DNA of 64,000 bases, taken from an uncultured Verrucomicrobia subdivision 3 bacterium. Its GTDB lineage: Bacteria > Verrucomicrobiota > Verrucomicrobiia > Limisphaerales > UBA11358. Where the stretch lies: NCBI GenBank assembly GCA_903878805.1, contig CAIRJF010000028.1:17490-81489 (forward strand). The letters are read 5' to 3'. The notes under the pieces were generated by a model. That model was not told where the DNA came from. It saw nothing but the letters and a program-made list of their open reading frames with translations, and ran no database searches. The position numbers and the translations under genes were made by a program. Shown piece by piece: positions 60,212-64,000 of this stretch; positions within the stretch are counted from its first letter, which is position 1; each line of letters starts with the position of its first letter.

Positions 60212-63200
60212 GTGAAAAAGTTCACTGCGAGCAAATCCACTCTTGAAACACACTTTCCAATCGACAACAGTTCGGTGATGTTTTGTTCTGGCCGCAATGT
60301 CATCTGGTGTTGGTTTGCCTTGATTTTTTTGGGCGCGATGTCGGATCCAAAAATGGTTTGGGCGTCGCCGGCCACAAACAATTCCGTCGCGGAGTCGCCA
60401 TTTGTTTGCCGCACTTGGCGGGCGGTGGACGGGCTGCCGCAGGAGTCCGTGTGGGCCGTGACGCAGACGCGGGACGGCTATCTTTGGATCGGCACGGGCG
60501 GCGGGTTGGCGCGATTTGACGGCGTGCGGTTTGAGGTTTTTGGAATTCAAGACGGCTTGCCGAGTATGCAGGTCAGAACTTTGCTGGAGGATCGCAGCGG
60601 CGCGTTGTGGATTGGCACGGCGAACGGTGTCTGTCGTTTTTGGCACGGAAAATTTGAGAGCTGGACGCGTCGCGACGGTTTGGCCGGTGAGTCGGTCACG
60701 CAGATGGCGGAGGATGGCGAAGGAAGTATTTGGATCGGCTCCAACCAGGGCTTGAGCCGATGGCACAACGGGAAGTTTGAAGACATAGGCGCGGCGACAG
60801 GTTTTGCGGAAGCGGATGTCCGCGCGGTGATCACAGACAGTGCGGGTAAAATCTGGGTGTCGCTGGTTAAGGATGGAATGTTGCGCTACGAGGGTGGAAA
60901 ATTTGTGCCGGCAAAATCAGATGCGGAGTTACGGCAACTGCGTCCGTATCGCTTGCTGCGCGATCATGTTGGGAACATCTGGGCGACTACTGTGGGAAAA
61001 ATGTATTGCATCGGTGAAACGAACTGGACGGCGTATGGCGCAGCGGAAGGTTTGCCGAACATCCTCATCAGTTGCTTGGGGGAGAGCAAAGACGGACTGC
61101 TCTGGCTGGGGACAAGCGATCAGGGACTGTTGTTTCTGCGCGACGGAATTTTTCATGCACTGTGCAGCGCCGACGGTCTTTCGGACGACGCGGTGCGGTG
61201 CATTGCGCAGGACGCCGAGGGTAATTTCTGGGCCGGCACGCGCGGCGCGGGGTTGAACCGGCTGCAACCGCGAAAATTATCCACGACCAAACTATTCGAC
61301 GGCACGACGGAGGTGCAGCCGATTTCGTTGGCGGAAACGGGCGACGGCAGTTTGTGGGCGGGAACCATCGGCCACGGCCTGCATCATTTCCGTGGGGATA
61401 AACATGAGGTGTTGTTGCGGGATGCATTGCTGCCGGGCAATTTGCAGGTGAGCGCGTTGTTGGCGGCGCGCGATGGCAGCCTGTGGGTGGTGGGCGGCTC
61501 GACTTTGTTTCACTGGACGGACGGAGCACTGCGTTCCGTGTGTCAGGTTTCCGGCGTGCAATGTCTGTGCGAAGACGCGGATGGGGTGGTGCTGTTGGGA
61601 AGTGAGAAGGGCGTTTTGCAGAAATTTGTTCACGACCATCTGGAAACCATCATGAGCGAGATCAACGGCTTTGCGATTTCGTCACTCGTGTCGGCGGCGG
61701 ACGGAGCGCTTTGGATTGCGACTTACAGCCACGGTCTTGGTTATTTGCGCGGCGGCAGTTGCAAACTGTTCGGGCGCGCGGACGGCTTGCAAAGCGAACT
61801 ATTACGCGTGCTATATCTTGACAAAAAAAATGTGCTGTGGATCGGCACGGAAGGCGGCGGTTTGAGCCGGATGGAAAACGGAAAAATCACCAGCTTCGGC
61901 AAGGCCCAAGGAATTCCCGACCAGACCATCTTGCAGATTTTGGAAGACGACGCGGGAATGCTCTGGTTGGGCACAGAGCACGGCATTCTCGGCATCTCGC
62001 GTGACGCTTTGGAAAATGTGGCCTCGGGAAAATCCGACCGTGTCTATCCGCAGGTCTTCGGCCGCTTCGATGGAATGTTGACGGAGCAATGTTCGGGCAA
62101 TCCTGGTGCCAGCCTGAAAACGCGCGCCGGACTGATCAGTTTTTCGACCGGGCGCGGCATCGTGACGATTGATCCACGGCTGCCGCAAAACAGGATCGCC
62201 ACGCCGGAAGTCCGGCTCGAACGTGTGATGGTGAATGGCCGCCCGGCGGAGATGGCACCGGTTTCCGACGACGGAAAAAAAGCTGGCGGCGAAAGGTTGC
62301 TGAACATTTCACCAGACAACCAGCGCGTGGATTTTTATTTCACGGGATTATATTTCTCGGCTCCGGAGCGGGTGAGTTTTCGCTACCGCCTCGAGGGATT
62401 GGACACTGGTTGGACCGAAGCCGGCGCGCAGCGCAATGCCTATTACACCCACCTGCCGCACGGCCAATATCAATTTATCGTCGAAGCTCAAAACGGCAAC
62501 GGCCAGTGGAGTGAACCAGCGGCGTCCATTCGATTGACGGTGCCGCCTTATTTCTGGCAGCGGAAAATTTTTATCGCGTTGCTGGCGTTGCTGGTGGCCG
62601 GAGGGGTTGCCGAAATTGTCCGGCGGCTGGAAAAACGCAAGTCCCAGGTGCGATTAAAAAAATTGGCACTGGCGCACGCAATGGAGGCCGAGCGTTCGCG
62701 CATCGCGCAAGACATTCACGATGACATCGGCGCAGGGTTGACGGAGATCGGGCTGACGAGTGAGTTGGTGGAAGACCCTTCGCTGCCGCCGTCCGAGGCT
62801 CGGCAGTTTGCACGCGAAATCAGCGTGCGTTCTCGCGAATTGGTAGCAAGCATGGATGCAATCGTGTGGGCCATCAATCCGCGCTACGACTCGGTGAAAT
62901 CCTCGGTAGCCTATTTCAGCCAGTATGCGGATCGGATTTTTAAGCCGACAGGGATTAGTTGCCGGATGGAAGTGCAGCCGGACCTGGCCGAACTGCCATT
63001 GACCTCGGAGCAGCGCCACAATTTATTTCTTGGCTTCAAGGAGTCCCTGAACAATATTCTCAAACACGCGCACGCGCGCGAGGTGCGAATCGGGGCAAAG
63101 CTGGATGAAAATATTTTTGTATTCAGGGTGGCCGATGATGGCGTCGGTTTTGAAACCAACCCGAGCGGCGAGGCGCAGGATGGCTTGATCAACTTGCACG

Positions 63201-63298
63201 CACGTATGGAAAAAATTGGAGGCAGTTGTGAAATCAAAAGCGCCACCGGACAGGGAACAAAAATTGTTTTCCGGTTGCCTATCCAGCAAAAATTTTAA
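60212..63298 (+). CDS. Beta-propeller/Y_Y_Y sensor histidine kinase
   Basis: This 1028-residue kinase begins with a signal/anchor segment (NVIWCWFALIFLGAM). Two-component regulator propeller repeats follow, each with a pattern like GYLWIGTGGGLARFDG (also GALWIGTANGVCRFWHG, GSIWIGSNQGLSRWHNG, GLLWLGTSDQGLLFLRDG, NVLWIGTEGGGLSRMENG). A Y_Y_Y domain contains FRYRLEGLDTGWTE. A transmembrane helix (KIFIALLALLVAGGVAEIV) leads to HisKA_3 with His836 in RIAQDIHDDIGAGLTE and HATPase_c (NILKHAHAREV, VADDGVGFE). Periplasmic propellers typically sense polysaccharide-derived ligands. The start is GTG 60212. The LuxR-type partner starts 11 bases downstream. Confidence 0.93.
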   Translation: MKKFTASKSTLETHFPIDNSSVMFCSGRNVIWCWFALIFLGAMSDPKMVWASPATNNSVAESPFVCRTWRAVDGLPQESVWAVTQTRDGYLWIGTGGGLARFDGVRFEVFGIQDGLPSMQVRTLLEDRSGALWIGTANGVCRFWHGKFESWTRRDGLAGESVTQMAEDGEGSIWIGSNQGLSRWHNGKFEDIGAATGFAEADVRAVITDSAGKIWVSLVKDGMLRYEGGKFVPAKSDAELRQLRPYRLLRDHVGNIWATTVGKMYCIGETNWTAYGAAEGLPNILISCLGESKDGLLWLGTSDQGLLFLRDGIFHALCSADGLSDDAVRCIAQDAEGNFWAGTRGAGLNRLQPRKLSTTKLFDGTTEVQPISLAETGDGSLWAGTIGHGLHHFRGDKHEVLLRDALLPGNLQVSALLAARDGSLWVVGGSTLFHWTDGALRSVCQVSGVQCLCEDADGVVLLGSEKGVLQKFVHDHLETIMSEINGFAISSLVSAADGALWIATYSHGLGYLRGGSCKLFGRADGLQSELLRVLYLDKKNVLWIGTEGGGLSRMENGKITSFGKAQGIPDQTILQILEDDAGMLWLGTEHGILGISRDALENVASGKSDRVYPQVFGRFDGMLTEQCSGNPGASLKTRAGLISFSTGRGIVTIDPRLPQNRIATPEVRLERVMVNGRPAEMAPVSDDGKKAGGERLLNISPDNQRVDFYFTGLYFSAPERVSFRYRLEGLDTGWTEAGAQRNAYYTHLPHGQYQFIVEAQNGNGQWSEPAASIRLTVPPYFWQRKIFIALLALLVAGGVAEIVRRLEKRKSQVRLKKLALAHAMEAERSRIAQDIHDDIGAGLTEIGLTSELVEDPSLPPSEARQFAREISVRSRELVASMDAIVWAINPRYDSVKSSVAYFSQYADRIFKPTGISCRMEVQPDLAELPLTSEQRHNLFLGFKESLNNILKHAHAREVRIGAKLDENIFVFRVADDGVGFETNPSGEAQDGLINLHARMEKIGGSCEIKSATGQGTKIVFRLPIQQKF

Positions 63299-63309
63299 CC
63301 AAAAACTTG

Positions 63310-64000
63310 ATGCACAAAGCCGAAAAAAAAACATTCGGTGTAGATGCGGCTTCTGCCGCCGTCGAAATTGTGGATGAGTTATCCAGTCTGCCCGTCGCTG
63401 CTAAGTTCGCCACGGTGGCCATTGTTGAAGATAATTCCGGTCTGCGCCGCAGCCTCATGCGCCTCATCAGCCGCGCACCGGATCTGAAACTCGTCGGCAA
63501 CTGGCCGGATGGCAAATCCGCGCTGCCCGCGCTGGAAAAATTGCGTCCACAAATTGTCTTGATGGACATCAACCTGCCCGGAATGTCCGGTATCGAATGC
63601 ACGGCAGCTTTGAAACGGTTCAGCCCGGATACGCAAGTCATCATCGTCACCGTCTATGAAGACACCGACAGTATCTTCCGCGCGCTGCGTGCCGGAGCTT
63701 GTGGCTACGTTTTGAAACGCGCCTTCTCGGCGGAGATTCTGGAGGCCATCGCCGAAGTCCGTCAGGGTGGCGCGCCGATGACCAGTGAGATCGCGCGCAG
63801 GCTCGTGGACGCCTTCCGTGAACCGCAGTCGGAAGCGCCCGCGCGTTCGGAACTTTCCGTGCGCGAAAAAGAAATTTTGAACTTGGTCGCGCAGGGCTTT
63901 GCCAACAAGGAAATCGGCGGCAAGCTGGACATTTCCTATCTCACCGTGCGCGTGCATCTGCGGCGGATCTACGAAAAACTTCACGTCCGCTCCCGCACCG
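63310..64000 (+). CDS. LuxR/NarL-family response regulator (3' end outside window)
   Basis: A receiver domain (VAIVEDNSGLRRSLMRL, with phosphoacceptor Asp in VLMDINLPGMSG) is followed by LuxR-type HTH (SVREKEILNLVAQGFANKEI and LTVRVHLRRIYEKL). The window ends within the HTH. It is the cognate regulator of the upstream propeller kinase. The N-terminus (MHKAEKKTFGVDAAS) has an atypical ~30-residue extension before the receiver fold; a later start is possible. Confidence 0.92.
   Translation, partial: MHKAEKKTFGVDAASAAVEIVDELSSLPVAAKFATVAIVEDNSGLRRSLMRLISRAPDLKLVGNWPDGKSALPALEKLRPQIVLMDINLPGMSGIECTAALKRFSPDTQVIIVTVYEDTDSIFRALRAGACGYVLKRAFSAEILEAIAEVRQGGAPMTSEIARRLVDAFREPQSEAPARSELSVREKEILNLVAQGFANKEIGGKLDISYLTVRVHLRRIYEKLHVRSRT

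Overview
This 64 kb window is chromosomal DNA from a GC-rich Gram-negative bacterium, most likely a member of the Verrucomicrobiota (Pedosphaera/Limisphaera-like). The assignment is an inference from gene content: an H-X9-DG prepilin, a beta-propeller/Y_Y_Y sensor kinase with a LuxR-type partner, a GYF_2 membrane protein, a DUF6600-like secreted protein, Mla lipid-transport genes and an OmpL-like porin. Most of the window is ordinary core genome with tight same-strand operons.

Layout. 0-5 kb: the end of a membrane protein, a membrane-anchored pterin dehydratase-like protein, a GYF_2 membrane protein and an NtrB/NtrC-type two-component pair. 5-11 kb: a GT-C-like membrane protein, then a minus-strand MacA/MacB-type export operon ending in the tRNA threonylcarbamoylation enzyme Sua5/TsaC. 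11-18 kb: a minus-strand envelope-glycan cluster (acyltransferase, glycosyltransferase, flippase, FkbM methyltransferase, VOC protein, MBOAT acyltransferase with a 40-residue membrane protein). 18-23 kb: a beta-CASP nuclease, a shortened GspF-like protein, a porin with a structured leader, and metF. 23-31 kb: a minus-strand lipid-trafficking cluster (RND/MMPL exporter, an unknown 514-residue WPF-repeat protein, MlaE, MlaF, MlaD). 31-48 kb: housekeeping genes (thrS, marC-like, coaB-like, xerC/D-like, fabD, nudix, priA, ruvA, ruvC, thrC, hom) with small conserved genes. 48.9-51.6 kb: an N-terminally shortened sensor kinase and a prepilin.

Accessory region. From about 51.7 to 60.05 kb lies a decayed mobilizable element. 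It begins with an IS3-type transposase tail, an integrase N-terminal relic and the 5' half of a tRNA-Ser(CGA). It then carries a DUF4143 ATPase, two small DNA-binding regulators, a putative HTH accessory protein, nine exactly 11-bp-phased repeats, an oriT-like inverted repeat and a 1002-residue MobF relaxase-helicase. It ends in head-on relics of a DinD-like gene and a ParB-like gene. No type IV secretion genes are visible. The window closes with a 1028-residue beta-propeller sensor kinase and its LuxR-type regulator, cut by the window end.

The candidates most worth following are the lipid-transport cluster with its unknown repeat protein, the compact relaxase element with its phased iterons, and a threonyl-tRNA synthetase that lacks the TGS domain and has a roughly 55-residue AT-richer insertion in the catalytic core.
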